From Anaerosolibacter sp. (GTDB taxonomy: Bacteria > Bacillota > Clostridia > Peptostreptococcales > Thermotaleaceae), in NCBI RefSeq assembly GCF_029240175.1, contig NZ_JARBTM010000007.1, positions 62,001-126,000 of the forward strand: a stretch of DNA of 64,000 bases, read 5' to 3'. Positions 44,883-53,906 of this stretch are shown piece by piece. The translations under genes were made by a program, and so were the position numbers. Below the pieces are notes generated by a model. That model had not been told where the DNA came from, did no database searches, and worked only from the letters and a program-made list of their open reading frames with translations. How positions within the stretch are numbered: position 1 is the stretch's first letter; every line of letters starts with the position of its first letter.

Positions 44883-45812
44883 TCAATCAGCTAACCTAAA
44901 AACTTTTCCACCTGTTCCTAATGCACTTTTTTTATAAAATCCGTTAAAATTAGCGTCAGCTTTTTCAATACACGTAATAGCGTTAAGGATTGCGTTAACA
45001 TAAGGCTCATATATCACTGGAATTGGATTCTTGTGCCAGTCTAATTCCAATGTATATTCATTTTTATTCAATAATCTAAAACCACAAAAATGATACATAA
45101 TCAGCTTATCTTTATTTAAAAGAACTCTACTATCTTTTAAGGTGAACTTGTATTTTTCTTCATTCCATGGGGCTATATTGACACCTGGGGTGTTTATATA
45201 GCTAACGCCTTTGAATAATTGGGGTGCTTTGTTCAAATATCGCTGATCACCGAATTTATCACCTTCAACTCTGTCAAAGCACCATTCGTAACATCTCTCT
45301 TTCCACCATTTTAGACATTTGAAACCATGTTTATCTCTTTTGAAGCTTACAATCCCTGAATTTGTCTTTCCAGCAGCATCTTCTATATATTTATGCTTGT
45401 CAGAATAATCATGGTCTGATAATAAAATAGAAATATCCGGTTGATTTATGAATATTGATGTGGGATCCCCATAAAAGTACAAGTCAGCATCTAGATGTGT
45501 CACACGATCAATCTCAAGGTATTTTTTTAAAACATACTCTAGGAATACTGGTTTTAAAGTCCAGCAATATTCATTTAATTTTCTTCCTTTTTTTATTGAC
45601 CGTAGTTCATCGGTTTCTATTCGCTGAAGTTGAATTAATAATACATTCTCTAAATTTAATTTTGATAAAATATCATAGGTCTCATGGTCCATGCACAGAA
45701 TAAAAACCTTGAAGCTCTTTAAATCACTTATGTTGCTAGCTAATGAGTGATAAAGTGCTACGACCTGATATAGCCTGAATTTTGAAAGAATGATACAATA
45801 TCCATTTATCAT
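44883..45812 (-). CDS. Single-domain glycosyltransferase, second paralogue
   Basis: About 309 aa with the same order of motifs: YCIILSKFRLYQVVALYHSL, EYCWTLKPVFLEYVL, HLDADLYFYGDP, NSGIVSF, VNIAPWNEEKY and YHFCGFRLLNKNEY. A short extra C-terminal tail (GFYKKSALGTGGKVFRLAD) is unique. I set the start at 45812 after AAAGGTGTGG. A SigK-type promoter lies about 110 bp upstream, and the next gene starts 42 bp after its stop. Confidence 0.82.
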   Translation of the reverse strand: MINGYCIILSKFRLYQVVALYHSLASNISDLKSFKVFILCMDHETYDILSKLNLENVLLIQLQRIETDELRSIKKGRKLNEYCWTLKPVFLEYVLKKYLEIDRVTHLDADLYFYGDPTSIFINQPDISILLSDHDYSDKHKYIEDAAGKTNSGIVSFKRDKHGFKCLKWWKERCYEWCFDRVEGDKFGDQRYLNKAPQLFKGVSYINTPGVNIAPWNEEKYKFTLKDSRVLLNKDKLIMYHFCGFRLLNKNEYTLELDWHKNPIPVIYEPYVNAILNAITCIEKADANFNGFYKKSALGTGGKVFRLAD

Positions 45813-45924
45813 GGTTCCACACCTTTCCGTGAGTATTAGATATCCTTGGGAAATACACAAATTACATACTACTTTACTACCTGAAGATATCTCATGAAAA
45901 CTTCAGTTTCAATTTCTTCTATTT

Positions 45925-45952
45925 CAAGTTATGTAGACAAGTGGGTATTTGT
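45925..45952 (-). promoter_or_regulatory. Candidate SigK promoter of the paired glycosyltransferases
   Basis: Minus strand: AC, 17 bp, CATAACTTG, one mismatch to CATANNNTA. The 11 bp CTTGTCTACAT before and across the -10 are identical to the site at 43806, so the two control regions look duplicated with the genes. Confidence 0.55.
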
Positions 45953-45979
45953 TACAAAGAGATATGCCTAGGGCAAGGA

Positions 45980-46981
45980 TTATCGAGCCTCAATAACAGA
46001 ATGGTAAATGTTTTTGATCTTTGCAGCTGCTTTTGTCCATAAATAATTTTCTATAATGAAATTTTTAAATTCTTCACTGTGTGGTGTTTCAAAAGCCTTC
46101 ATGGTCTGATGATAGATTGATTCCATGTCATTTGGATTACAGTAGTTTACATAGTCTTGAAATACTTCCTTTGTAGATCCGACCTCGGTTGACACCACAT
46201 TGCATCCAGCGATACCCGCTTCGAGACTTGCAAGTCCCGGATATTCAATCCAGCTGGGTAATACATGAACCCTTGCGCCATTATAAATTGTGTCAAGTTG
46301 ACCTGTTTTGATATTATCTAGAATGACCACTCTTTCTTTGCCTTCATGAATGCACTGTTTGTAATAATCTCTATCGTTTATAGATCCAACCAAAACGATA
46401 GGTATATTCTCCTTTGATAAGGCGCTAATCAAGCTTAATTGATTTTTCTGACGACTTATTCTTCCTACACACAATACAAATTCATCAATTCCCAGCTTCG
46501 ATTTAATATAACTGTCCTTTCCTTTGCTTAAGGAAATATCTGTACCATAGGGGATTATTGAAAACTTTAGATCATTACCATAGTTCTGTTTAATTAATTC
46601 TTTTTCCCCACGACAGTGGGATATAATCAAATCTGTGTTATTAAAAACAATTTTCCTCTTCGTTTCCGCTCTCATCCACAATTGTAGTTTATCTAGCTGA
46701 TTTGTCTGATTGAAATATTGCTTCAAATCCCAATATATAGAATGTAATATTATCTTCTTCTTATATTTTTTTGCATTCATGACAAATTCATAACTTTCCT
46801 CAATTCTTACAGTATTAAAAATATGTACCAAGTCATAGCTTATGGGATTAATATTGGCATCCGTGCATATATCTACCTTGACCCCTTGTTTCATCAAGTT
46901 TTCTCTTATATTCAGAAATATTATGCTATCACCTGCAATATTTCTTAAATAATCTTTTCGTATTTGAAATAAAACTTTCAT
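45980..46981 (-). CDS. Family 4 glycosyltransferase
   Basis: GT-B enzyme of 333 aa: an N-terminal domain with HIFNTVRIEES and DLIISHCRGEKELI, then a C-terminal nucleotide-sugar domain (FVLCVGRISRQKNQLSLI; WIEYPGLASLEAGIAGCNVV with the E-x7-E-type motif; NPNDMESI). Retaining enzyme by family; substrate unknown. GAGGAG before the ATG. Its upstream region is divergent from the sugar-nucleotide genes. Confidence 0.87.
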   Translation of the reverse strand: MKVLFQIRKDYLRNIAGDSIIFLNIRENLMKQGVKVDICTDANINPISYDLVHIFNTVRIEESYEFVMNAKKYKKKIILHSIYWDLKQYFNQTNQLDKLQLWMRAETKRKIVFNNTDLIISHCRGEKELIKQNYGNDLKFSIIPYGTDISLSKGKDSYIKSKLGIDEFVLCVGRISRQKNQLSLISALSKENIPIVLVGSINDRDYYKQCIHEGKERVVILDNIKTGQLDTIYNGARVHVLPSWIEYPGLASLEAGIAGCNVVSTEVGSTKEVFQDYVNYCNPNDMESIYHQTMKAFETPHSEEFKNFIIENYLWTKAAAKIKNIYHSVIEAR

Positions 46982-47181
46982 ATTCTCAACTCCTCATAAT
47001 TTTAATAATGTTGTTTAGTGTAAAACTCTATTACTATATATATTCAATTCCCTTCATTTAAAGTTATCTTTTAAGGTTTATAGATCAGCTAATTATGAAC
47101 AGACACTTTATTTGCAAATTATTAATATATATGGAAGTAGAGAATGGACATCATCAAACTATTAAAAAGGGGTGTTTTACA

Positions 47182-48255
47182 ATGTCTATTGAATCACAAG
47201 ATTTAGATTATATTCGTCGAAAATTCGATAAAAATTTCTCATTTGATGACAAAACAATTTTGATAACCGGAGCAGCAGGATTTATTGGCTATTATTTTTC
47301 CAAGTATTTTGTTTCCCTTGGTGATATTGGCATTCATCCTAAGAGAGTGATCCTAACCGATAATTTTTTGTTGGGTCATCCTAAATGGATTGACAAAATG
47401 GCGTCTTTCGATAACGTCTATGTTGAGAACTTTGATATATCTACAGATAACCTTGAAGATCTTAAACATGCAGCTGAAGCTGAATATATCATTCATTTAG
47501 CCTCTATTGCTTCACCAATCTATTATCGTAAATATCCCATTGAAACAATGGATGCTAATATTGTAGGCTTGAAGCGCATTTTAGAATTCTATTTAGATAA
47601 GCCTGTTAAAGGTATTCTTTTCTTTTCTAGTAGTGAAATTTATGGCACTCCCGATGGAATGAATATTCCTACTGATGAGGAGTACCGAGGACTCGTCTCA
47701 TGCACAGGCCCAAGGGCTTGCTATGATGAATCAAAACGTGCTGGTGAAGCGATGTGTAGATCCTATGCAGAAGTATATGATCTGCCGATTATTGTTGTAC
47801 GTCCATTTAATGATTTTGGTCCGGGAATGAGGCTCGACGATTTCCGTGTTCCAGCTGATTTTGCTTATTGCGTGCTTAATGGAAAGGATATAAAAATGCT
47901 CTCTGATGGGCGTCCCACTAGAACATTCTGTTATATTGCTGATGCGATATATGGATACCTACAAGCACTCGTCTACGGAAAATATGACTATTTTAACATA
48001 GGTCATGAAAGTCCCGAGCTATCCATATCAGAATTTGCTATGCTTTATCAACGTATAGCCAATACACTATATGGCTATGAAGGAGATATCATCAGAGTCG
48101 TTTCAGAGGACAAACATTATCTTACGGATAATCCCCAGAGACGATGTCCATCTATTGAAAAAGCCCGGCGGTTGCTAAACTTTTACCCTGAGATAACTGT
48201 AGAAGCGGGGATCGAAAGATATCTGAGATGGCTTAAAGAGGAGGGATTCTTTTGA
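47182..48255 (+). CDS. NAD-dependent sugar-nucleotide epimerase/decarboxylase (SDR)
   Basis: Extended SDR of about 357 aa. NAD motif TGAAGFIGYYFSKYF, the active-site set FSSSEIYGTP and CYDESKRAGEAM (YxxxK), RPFNDFGPGM, and a late FNIGHESPELSISEFA. It resembles UDP-glucuronate decarboxylase and 4,6-dehydratase-like enzymes. Pairing with the overlapping UDP-glucose dehydrogenase-like gene makes UDP-glucuronate to UDP-xylose (or a 4-keto product) the best guess. I set the start at 47182, preceded by AAGGGGTG; the 29-residue extension in the ORF track has no ribosome-binding site. Confidence 0.83.
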   Translation: MSIESQDLDYIRRKFDKNFSFDDKTILITGAAGFIGYYFSKYFVSLGDIGIHPKRVILTDNFLLGHPKWIDKMASFDNVYVENFDISTDNLEDLKHAAEAEYIIHLASIASPIYYRKYPIETMDANIVGLKRILEFYLDKPVKGILFFSSSEIYGTPDGMNIPTDEEYRGLVSCTGPRACYDESKRAGEAMCRSYAEVYDLPIIVVRPFNDFGPGMRLDDFRVPADFAYCVLNGKDIKMLSDGRPTRTFCYIADAIYGYLQALVYGKYDYFNIGHESPELSISEFAMLYQRIANTLYGYEGDIIRVVSEDKHYLTDNPQRRCPSIEKARRLLNFYPEITVEAGIERYLRWLKEEGFF

Positions 48256-49508
48256 TAGGTATTATAGGACTCGGTTTTGTTGGACTTACAACTGCACTTG
48301 GGCTTGCTGAAATGACAGGTAATCAAGTCTGGGGTTTTGAGAAAGACAAAGAAAAAAGATCCATTATCGCTTCTAAAAATATACCTTTTTTTGAACCTGG
48401 CCTGATAGAACCTCTAGGCAAACATCTTGGAAAGACTTTTCATTTAGCTTCTTCAATAGAGGAGGTTGTACAAAAATCAAGTATTATATTTTACTGTGTC
48501 GGCACTCCAACTGGAGAAGAAGGTCACGCTGACCTGTCTATTCTTCATGGCGCTATCATAGAAACTCTCTCTCATATTGTATCTGATGATTATAAAGTAC
48601 TTGTCATCAAATCAACTGTTCCTCCATCTACAACAGCTTCAGATATTGTTACATTAATCCGTTCTCTTGGGTTTGAACCAGGCTTAAACATTGGACTTGT
48701 GAATAACCCTGAATTTCTACGCGAAGGCTTTTCGTGGGAAGATTTCACAGCACCTGATCGTATTGTCATTGGTGAATTCGATGACAAAAGTGGTTCTATG
48801 GTTGCTGAACTATATTTGAGTTTCAATGCACCAGTTTTCCGAGTTTCCCTAAATACAGGGGAGTTTATAAAGTATTTATCAAATACGCTGCTATCCACAC
48901 TCATAAGCTATGCAAACGAGATGTCGATCATTGCTGATAGAATTGGGGAGATAGATATTAAAGATGCTTTTAGCATATTGCATATGGACAAAAGGTGGTA
49001 TGGCACCCCTGGAAATATGAGCACATATGTATATCCAGGGTGTGGATTTGGAGGATATTGTTTGCCTAAAGATACTGCTGCCTTGCGAAGCCGATCTCGA
49101 TTTGCAGGTTATGAGCCCAAAGTTCTCAACGCTGTAATCGATACAAATAGTATTATTAAGCAACATATCATTGATAAAATCCGGGATACCATAAAAGATA
49201 GAACCTCAACCATAGGAATATTAGGCCTATCTTTTAAGCCAGGTAGCGATGATGTTCGTGATACACCTGCAGCCTACATCATTAAAGGCCTGTTAGCAGA
49301 AGGATTTACAAATATCATCGCCCACGATCCAATGGCAATTGATGAATTCAAGAAGAATTATTCATTTGATATTCATTATGAAACTTCTTTAGATGTTGTT
49401 ATTAACTGCTGTGAAGCTCTTATCATCACGACAGCATGGAATGAGTATCGTGAAAGTGCAGAGAAGATTATGTCAAAACTTCATTTTGATGGGCGATATT
49501 GTCTTTAA
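48252..49508 (+). CDS. UDP-glucose/GDP-mannose dehydrogenase family enzyme
   Basis: Four-electron nucleotide-sugar dehydrogenase of 418 aa. The N-terminus is IGIIGLGFVGLTTALGLA, followed by GTPTGEEGHADL, KSTVPPST, NPEFLREGFSWEDF and catalytic Cys in GCGFGGYCLPKDTAAL. ILGLSFKPGSDDVRDTPA marks the C-terminal domain. The product is probably UDP-glucuronate. TTG start at 48252 overlaps the SDR stop by 4 bp, with GAGGAGGG upstream. Confidence 0.88.
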   Translation: MIGIIGLGFVGLTTALGLAEMTGNQVWGFEKDKEKRSIIASKNIPFFEPGLIEPLGKHLGKTFHLASSIEEVVQKSSIIFYCVGTPTGEEGHADLSILHGAIIETLSHIVSDDYKVLVIKSTVPPSTTASDIVTLIRSLGFEPGLNIGLVNNPEFLREGFSWEDFTAPDRIVIGEFDDKSGSMVAELYLSFNAPVFRVSLNTGEFIKYLSNTLLSTLISYANEMSIIADRIGEIDIKDAFSILHMDKRWYGTPGNMSTYVYPGCGFGGYCLPKDTAALRSRSRFAGYEPKVLNAVIDTNSIIKQHIIDKIRDTIKDRTSTIGILGLSFKPGSDDVRDTPAAYIIKGLLAEGFTNIIAHDPMAIDEFKKNYSFDIHYETSLDVVINCCEALIITTAWNEYRESAEKIMSKLHFDGRYCL

Positions 49509-49521
49509 AATCCATTTAGAT

Positions 49522-49560
49522 AAGCTCAGAATATTCTTTGTTGTTAAATATTCTGAGCTT
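49522..49560 (+). terminator. Terminator of the SDR-dehydrogenase operon
   Basis: A 14-bp stem AAGCTCAGAATATT/AATATTCTGAGCTT followed by CTTTACGTTTTAG, directly after the dehydrogenase stop. Confidence 0.85.
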
Positions 49561-49699
49561 CTTTACGTTTTAGTTTTCCTTAATTTAATCTATAAACTTC
49601 ATGTAATTATCAAAGAAATATGCCTATTTCTACTCTCTTGTACATATAAATTGTAATAGTACAATGTCATATTTCTAATATTGTAAAGAGGTGATTGTG

Positions 49700-51163
49700 A
49701 TGCAACGAAGCTCAAAACATCAATATATATACTTTCATAATCTTAATCACAAAAGTACTTTCTATATCTTGAATAATGATTTATTTATGACTATGAAGAG
49801 TGATTATAAAAATAGTGCTTCAATAAAAATAGCTGGCAATATTCTCGATTTTGCTATAGATGCAGACAACAAAGGAACTTTTCATCTGGTATCCCTAACG
49901 ACAGAAGGAGATTTGATTTATTGGAAAAATAAAGGTCAAAAATGGTATTCGCGCATATTAACAAAATATAATACTCAACTTTATCAATTTAAGAATTTGA
50001 ATATTTTTGTCCTGAAAAATAATATCCATATTTTAATGGCTATTAACAGTTCTATTAACCCTGAAGTTTGGACTTTAAAACACCATTATTGGAATAGTTC
50101 TGTTTGGTTCAATAAGAAGGTCTGTGATATTACTATCAAGAAATACGATGACCCATTCTATGCTGACATAGATATGAACAATAATATTCATATTGTATAC
50201 AAGTCTTTACGAAACAATAAATATGACATATTCTATTCTCAATACACGGGTATACATAATATATGGAGCACACCAACAAAGCTTAACAATACACTCCAAG
50301 ACAACTGTCATCTACATTTGTTTTGTGATCGCCATAGCCAGGTGCATATCGTATGGTCAAGTCTACTGAATAACCATTTTAAAGTGTTTTATATCAATAA
50401 CAGACCAAATGGTCATAAAAAATACTGGACAGAACCTCGTTCCATATCTCCTGAAAACATAAATTGCTCTCATCCATTCATTTTTCAAGTTGAAGATACG
50501 CTTGCTCTTGTATGGAATGAAGGGAGCAAGTATATGAAACTATCAAAAAATACAAATGAGAATGAATGGAGCTTACCAACTCCCGTATACTTTAATAAAG
50601 AATTAAAATCATTTCCAATCACAGTTATTGGTAACAACTATAAATCCTTCAGTTTTGTCAAAATCCCTTTTACCTATGGACATTTAAAAGATGAATTCTT
50701 CCTTTTAGCTGTAGATTCTTACTTAGAGCAGGATCAAATAACTAGTAAAGATAAGGATAGTGCATTTGAGCAGCTTGGCAATACGATTCCATTATCAAAT
50801 GCTGTTCAGCTAGAGGATGTTCCTAGTTACTCTACTGAAGTTGAAATCCAAGAAGTTGAATCCCCTATTCCCCCGATATCTGTTGATAATGATGTGTTAA
50901 CGATACCAACACAGGATCATCATAAAGCGATTGAAGAAAAGATTGATTGGAAAGAAGAACAATTAAACACATTTCGTGACACCCTTAATAGTATCACCGT
51001 GAACCAAGACGCTATTAATCAATTATTATCTTCTATTCAAGAGCGTCAGGCTGATACAAATCATCAAATAAATCAACTATTCTACTTATATGAACAAATT
51101 TATCAGTCCATATTAAAAGAACAAGAAGCTGGTCTTAAAAAATTCTTTAATTTATTTAAATAA
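49700..51163 (+). CDS. Propeller-plus-coiled-coil protein, copy A
   Basis: About 487 aa with no signal peptide. The N-terminal ~320 residues carry repeated strands of the type 'D..NNIHIVYKSLRNNKYDIFY', 'D.HSQVHIVWSSLLNNHFKVFY' and 'LALVWNEGSKYMKL', as in BNR/sialidase-like beta-propellers. An acidic Pro/Ser-rich linker (about 340-420) leads to a helical coiled coil (420-475) and the end 'GLKKFFNLFK'. The gene at 52320 has the same architecture and a similar end. I do not recognise a named family. Its position suggests a spore-surface structural or carbohydrate-binding role (inference). Start at 49700 after GAGGTG. Confidence 0.7.
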   Translation: MQRSSKHQYIYFHNLNHKSTFYILNNDLFMTMKSDYKNSASIKIAGNILDFAIDADNKGTFHLVSLTTEGDLIYWKNKGQKWYSRILTKYNTQLYQFKNLNIFVLKNNIHILMAINSSINPEVWTLKHHYWNSSVWFNKKVCDITIKKYDDPFYADIDMNNNIHIVYKSLRNNKYDIFYSQYTGIHNIWSTPTKLNNTLQDNCHLHLFCDRHSQVHIVWSSLLNNHFKVFYINNRPNGHKKYWTEPRSISPENINCSHPFIFQVEDTLALVWNEGSKYMKLSKNTNENEWSLPTPVYFNKELKSFPITVIGNNYKSFSFVKIPFTYGHLKDEFFLLAVDSYLEQDQITSKDKDSAFEQLGNTIPLSNAVQLEDVPSYSTEVEIQEVESPIPPISVDNDVLTIPTQDHHKAIEEKIDWKEEQLNTFRDTLNSITVNQDAINQLLSSIQERQADTNHQINQLFYLYEQIYQSILKEQEAGLKKFFNLFK

Positions 51164-51224
51164 TATAAAGAATTTGGGTATTTACTACTACCCTACTAGA
51201 TTTTTATCACCACCGTTAGAATAA

Positions 51225-51253
51225 AAGAACCCGTCAGCAATTGACGGGTTCTT
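51225..51253. terminator. Bidirectional terminator between convergent genes
   Basis: A perfect 12-bp stem AAGAACCCGTCA/TGACGGGTTCTT with a 5-nt loop, T-rich on both sides. Confidence 0.88.
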
Positions 51254-51288
51254 TCGGCTTTTAACTTTCATTTTGTTTGCAAAGATCA

Positions 51289-52134
51289 CTAAAATCCTAT
51301 TCCAGGGCCTGTTATAAAGTCATCTAATTGTGGTGGGAAGAATTCGGGTGGTAATTCTTCATTGAAATCTTCACATGGTGTTCTGTCAGGACGTCTTTCA
51401 CATGGTGCTGGCGGAGGACAGAATCCAAATGCTGGTATAACCAACTGTACTTCAAGTTCGCATTTGATTATGTTGTAAATGCCTACTGTAAATACTACGC
51501 AGCATACATTCTCATAAGCATCATAAGGATCTGGACAAGTAGTGTCGCAATTCTCTTTTACCACCTGTGCATCTAATACTCTTGCTATAATCTCTAATTT
51601 GATAATTTCATCATCTGCATCTTTAGGATATCTAATTGTTCCAGATTGATCAATTTTAGTTTCTCTGATAATGGCAACTGACTCAGGACAATACAAAGGT
51701 CCAACTGTCTCAGTTCTTCTTAATATAAGCTCATTGTCCTCACTAATTGTACCATCATCAAATAATATATCATATAGGATTCGAAGTGCGTAAGTGTAAG
51801 TGATTAGCTTTCTATCAGGATCTCCTGATACTGGTCTCTTGCTAATGACTCTAAAAGAATCTGGAACAAGTCCCTCTACTCTAGGATTTATAATTTCCTC
51901 TGCACTGCAATCGATTCTAAATCTTAAATCAGAATCAAATACGATGCCTTGGCTTCTATCTTCTTCTTTACAGTCTCCTACTAAACATAACCTTAGTAAA
52001 CATGAATCATAAACTTTTGGTACTTGCACACATACAAGTTCGCAAGCATTGCCAAACTGTTCCCTTAATTCTTCTGGAATAACACCAGGTGTATATAAGC
52101 TTATACCACAGCCTGATGGTGTTTGTTTATACAT
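51289..52134 (-). CDS. Cys/Pro-rich protein, probable spore coat or exosporium protein
   Basis: 281 aa, no signal peptide, at least 15 Cys spread along the chain (e.g. CELVCVQVP, CPDPYDAYENVCCVVF). The C-terminus is Pro-rich (FCPPPAPCERRPDRTPCED...FFPPQLDDFI). Cys-rich, cytoplasmically made proteins in this context are usually cross-linked into spore outer layers. I do not recognise the family. A consensus SigK promoter lies about 75 bp upstream, strengthening the spore assignment. AAGGGGG precedes the ATG. Confidence 0.68.
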   Translation of the reverse strand: MYKQTPSGCGISLYTPGVIPEELREQFGNACELVCVQVPKVYDSCLLRLCLVGDCKEEDRSQGIVFDSDLRFRIDCSAEEIINPRVEGLVPDSFRVISKRPVSGDPDRKLITYTYALRILYDILFDDGTISEDNELILRRTETVGPLYCPESVAIIRETKIDQSGTIRYPKDADDEIIKLEIIARVLDAQVVKENCDTTCPDPYDAYENVCCVVFTVGIYNIIKCELEVQLVIPAFGFCPPPAPCERRPDRTPCEDFNEELPPEFFPPQLDDFITGPGIGF

Positions 52135-52207
52135 ACATTTTCCCCCTTCTTTTTAATAAAATTTGTTGCGTCATATTCTTTGCAAATAGAAATGTCTTTT
52201 CTAATTG

Positions 52208-52235
52208 TATAGTATGAAGATTGTGTTGTTTTGGT
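52208..52235 (-). promoter_or_regulatory. Candidate SigK promoter of the Cys-rich protein gene
   Basis: Minus strand: AC, exactly 17 bp, CATACTATA, an exact match to AC-N17-CATANNNTA. About 75 bp before the start codon; no SigA-type elements seen. Confidence 0.68.
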
Positions 52236-52319
52236 GATAAAAAATTTTAAGCCCATTTATCCAGCTTTAACATATTGTCTTCCCTGTAATAATATATTTT
52301 ACTAAGGTAGGTGTTGTGA

Positions 52320-53843
52320 ATGATTCAGAAAGATAATTTAGATATTATTTTGAAATTGCCTGAAAAAAGCATAAGATTTTTTTCGCCTTCAAAGCAAGGT
52401 ATTTACTCTCAACTTATTGGGCAAGCGGACTCAACCAAAATATTTGAAGACAGCATTCTAGAATATGATTTGGACACAGACCCGTATGGAAATATTAATC
52501 TTATCATCTTGGATCAAAAGGGAAACCTCTATCTCTATCGATATGATGGTAAAAAGTGGTCTAATTACAAAATATATCAGTTCAATTTACTCACAGATGA
52601 AGTAAGGCAATTACAAATCAAGTGCACTTCTGACCATACCTTTATAACCTTGTGTGAGCGAACACAAATAACTTCGAACCAATGGACGATTGTCTCTTTT
52701 TCCCCTCATGCACAAGGTTGGAAAAAATCTACCCTATCTTCATTATTTCTAAACTACCCCGTTATGGCATATCGTCTAGCTAAGGATGCAAAAAATAATT
52801 TGTATGTCATTTATTTAAATAATAATAATATTGTCTATAACTTAAATCTTATTGTCTTTAACCATAAAACTCGCAATTGGTCTGACCCGATATTTATAAG
52901 TAATTGTATATACATAAAAACATTCCATCTTGACGCTCTTGTAGATAACAATGATGGTATTCATTTGGCTTGGACAGATAAATACAAAAAACAATTTTGT
53001 GTTAAATATGTTTACATCCCTTTATCAAAAGCTGAAAATTTACAACCTACTACTACAATGATGCTGGACGAACCAATTTTTTTGAATCAACTAACACTTC
53101 TCAAGCATTCTATTCACTGTTATGGGATTACCTTAAATAATATATACCACTTTAACAAGCCACTTCATGATTCCAATTCATCTCAAGTATGGAGGTCTTA
53201 TGATGAACCAGCCTATGAACTTGATAATCTTTTTATCTATAAAACTGCTGGAAGTGTAGGCCATTCATTGGCAAATTATTATCTTTCAGATAAACGCTCA
53301 AATTATCATCCTATTCAGATTGAAGAGTTTGATAATTTAACAAATGTAGCATATAGTCATCATAATTCTAGCATTACGTCTTCCGAATCAACCCATAAAC
53401 CTGCAAACATCATTAGAGACTCTGCGCCTATAGACATTCCTCACGATCAGCAAATTTTGAAACTTAAGGCTGATCTTTTTAAGAAAAATCAACAAATTGA
53501 TGCTACTCAAAAACTAATAAATTCTTTACAAAGTGAGATTATCTATATAAAACAAGAAATAAAAAATCTGAATGATCAAAACAGCAGATATGTACAAATA
53601 ATAAATGAATCAAAAAATAAATATAAGGAGATCTATGATTCAACGATAAAATTTGGTCAGCTTTTTGAAGATACAGTTTCAAAAACCCAGTTGTCTGAAT
53701 TGAGCAAAAATATCGAAATACTTTCTCATCATTTTGCTAAAATGAAAGAAGAAGTAACTCTTTGTAAAACCCAAAATGAAGAGTTAAGACAATATGCTGA
53801 AAGCATACGTAACGAGGGCTTTCTGAAAAAGTTTTTTGGATAA
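52320..53843 (+). CDS. Propeller-plus-coiled-coil protein, copy B
   Basis: 507 aa, same plan as the protein at 49700: N-terminal beta-repeat region ('DTDPYGNINLIILDQKGNLYLY', 'KDAKNNLYVIYLNNNNIVYNL', 'DNNDGIHLAWTDKYKKQFCVKY'), a Ser/His-rich linker around 340-375, a long coiled coil (385-495) and the terminal 'GFLKKFFG'. Sequence similarity to copy A is low except in the repeat units and the tail. No signal peptide. The ATG at 52320 follows AGGTAGGTG. It is divergent from the Cys-rich gene. Confidence 0.7.
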   Translation: MIQKDNLDIILKLPEKSIRFFSPSKQGIYSQLIGQADSTKIFEDSILEYDLDTDPYGNINLIILDQKGNLYLYRYDGKKWSNYKIYQFNLLTDEVRQLQIKCTSDHTFITLCERTQITSNQWTIVSFSPHAQGWKKSTLSSLFLNYPVMAYRLAKDAKNNLYVIYLNNNNIVYNLNLIVFNHKTRNWSDPIFISNCIYIKTFHLDALVDNNDGIHLAWTDKYKKQFCVKYVYIPLSKAENLQPTTTMMLDEPIFLNQLTLLKHSIHCYGITLNNIYHFNKPLHDSNSSQVWRSYDEPAYELDNLFIYKTAGSVGHSLANYYLSDKRSNYHPIQIEEFDNLTNVAYSHHNSSITSSESTHKPANIIRDSAPIDIPHDQQILKLKADLFKKNQQIDATQKLINSLQSEIIYIKQEIKNLNDQNSRYVQIINESKNKYKEIYDSTIKFGQLFEDTVSKTQLSELSKNIEILSHHFAKMKEEVTLCKTQNEELRQYAESIRNEGFLKKFFG

Positions 53844-53852
53844 TACCTTGTA

Positions 53853-53906
53853 TGTATAAAGGGATATAAAATAGCTATTTGTAGCTATTTTATATCCCTT
53901 TATACA
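53853..53906 (+). terminator. Very long perfect hairpin terminator
   Basis: A perfect 25-bp inverted repeat (TGTATAAAGGGATATAAAA...) with a 4-nt loop, followed by TCTTTTTATTT. Much longer than needed for termination. Confidence 0.85.

Noticed and set aside
46982-47181. SigK promoters for the GT4 and SDR genes
   Set aside because: CATA-containing words occur but none has AC at 16-17 bp.
49393-49656. 87-aa ORF after the sugar dehydrogenase
   Set aside because: Overlaps the dehydrogenase end out of frame and runs through its terminator; no ribosome-binding site.
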